Below are positions 13,342 through 13,544 of a stretch of DNA of 13,544 nt, one piece after another. The stretch is taken from contig JAZQHB010000095.1 in NCBI GenBank assembly GCA_045540355.1, positions 1 through 13,544 of the forward strand, given 5' to 3'. The notes beneath the pieces are model-generated. The model was not told the DNA's origin. It did not search any database and saw only the letters and a list, made by a program, of their open reading frames with translations. Numbering within the stretch: position 1 is the stretch's first letter; each line of letters opens with the position of its first letter. Position numbers and translations under genes: made by a program. Source of the DNA: RGIG2945 sp045540355. Its GTDB lineage: Bacteria; Bacillota; Clostridia; Oscillospirales; Acutalibacteraceae.

Positions 13342-13544
13342 AGGCGTTTTAATGCACAGAAATTTGAGGAACAGTTTTATAATACAAAAGGATTACGAAA
13401 TACCGAAGAAGGTAAGACGGCACCAATGCCAAGATTTTCAAATAATATTGAATTACTTGATACAATGGCAGTAGTTGAAGATGAGGAAACTGAAATCACA
13501 GAAGAACCAAAAGAAGATGACAATGTGGCTTTGCTCACAAAGAT
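13315..13544 (+). pseudogene. Coding-looking frame without a start codon (possible 5'-truncated gene, runs off the window)
   Basis: The frame beginning at 13315 stays open for 76 codons to the window edge. From about 13348 it reads like real protein (FNAQKFEEQFYNTKGLRN, then an acidic stretch EDEETEITEEPKEDD near the edge) with normal codon use. Its first ATG is at 13426, well inside that part and without a convincing ribosome site; no ATG, GTG or TTG precedes it in frame. The upstream portion overlaps the hairpin after the protease gene. It may be a gene that lost its 5' end through a deletion or insertion, or a gene starting at 13426. I do not recognise the family. Confidence 0.35.

Noticed and set aside
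1..13544. CRISPR array, insertion sequence, tRNA or rRNA
   Set aside because: I saw no regularly spaced repeats, transposase frame, terminal inverted repeats flanking a gene, or tRNA cloverleaf on either strand.

Overview
The window is A+T-rich DNA from a low-GC Gram-positive bacterium, most likely a gut clostridium of the Oscillospiraceae/Ruminococcaceae type. The reasons are strong AAGGAG-type ribosome binding sites, lysine-rich Sec signal peptides, a lipobox lipoprotein, a C-terminal type I dockerin, and an agr-type peptide quorum-sensing locus. This assignment is inferred from gene content; no marker gene is present.

Positions 1-2383 (minus strand) hold an agr locus in the order agrA (LytTR response regulator), agrC (GHKL sensor kinase), agrB (peptide-processing membrane protease, cut by the window edge). 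No agrD signal-peptide gene is visible; it probably lies beyond the left edge. A 21-bp-phased direct repeat typical of LytTR regulators lies just upstream of agrB. A closely similar copy lies between agrA and a divergent lipoprotein gene (2585-3229), which suggests AgrA controls both its own signalling gene and the lipoprotein.

Positions 3230-3610 are a long leader region with a possible 9-codon leader peptide and mutually exclusive RNA stems. Behind it, 3611-7525 encodes a 1304-residue secreted dockerin protein with no recognisable enzyme domain. Two tandem hairpins and a 13-bp inverted repeat separate it from a 588-residue secreted protein with Ig-like and InlB-type repeat modules (7711-9477).

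Positions 9478-9966 are a non-coding stretch packed with at least four hairpins and one good intrinsic terminator. It is followed by a two-gene operon: a GLUG/beta-helix secreted protein (9967-11466) and a subtilisin-family protease with its own propeptide, chitobiase-type C-terminal domain and hydrophobic tail (11487-13307). The right end carries a hairpin and a coding-looking frame that lacks a start codon, possibly a truncated gene.

Taken together this looks like a cell-surface and secretome locus next to a quorum-sensing switch: one lipoprotein, four large exported proteins (one protease, one adhesin-like beta-helix, one Ig-like, one dockerin-bearing). Only the lipoprotein and agrB carry a recognisable AgrA-type operator, so control of the other exported proteins by agr is not shown by the sequence.
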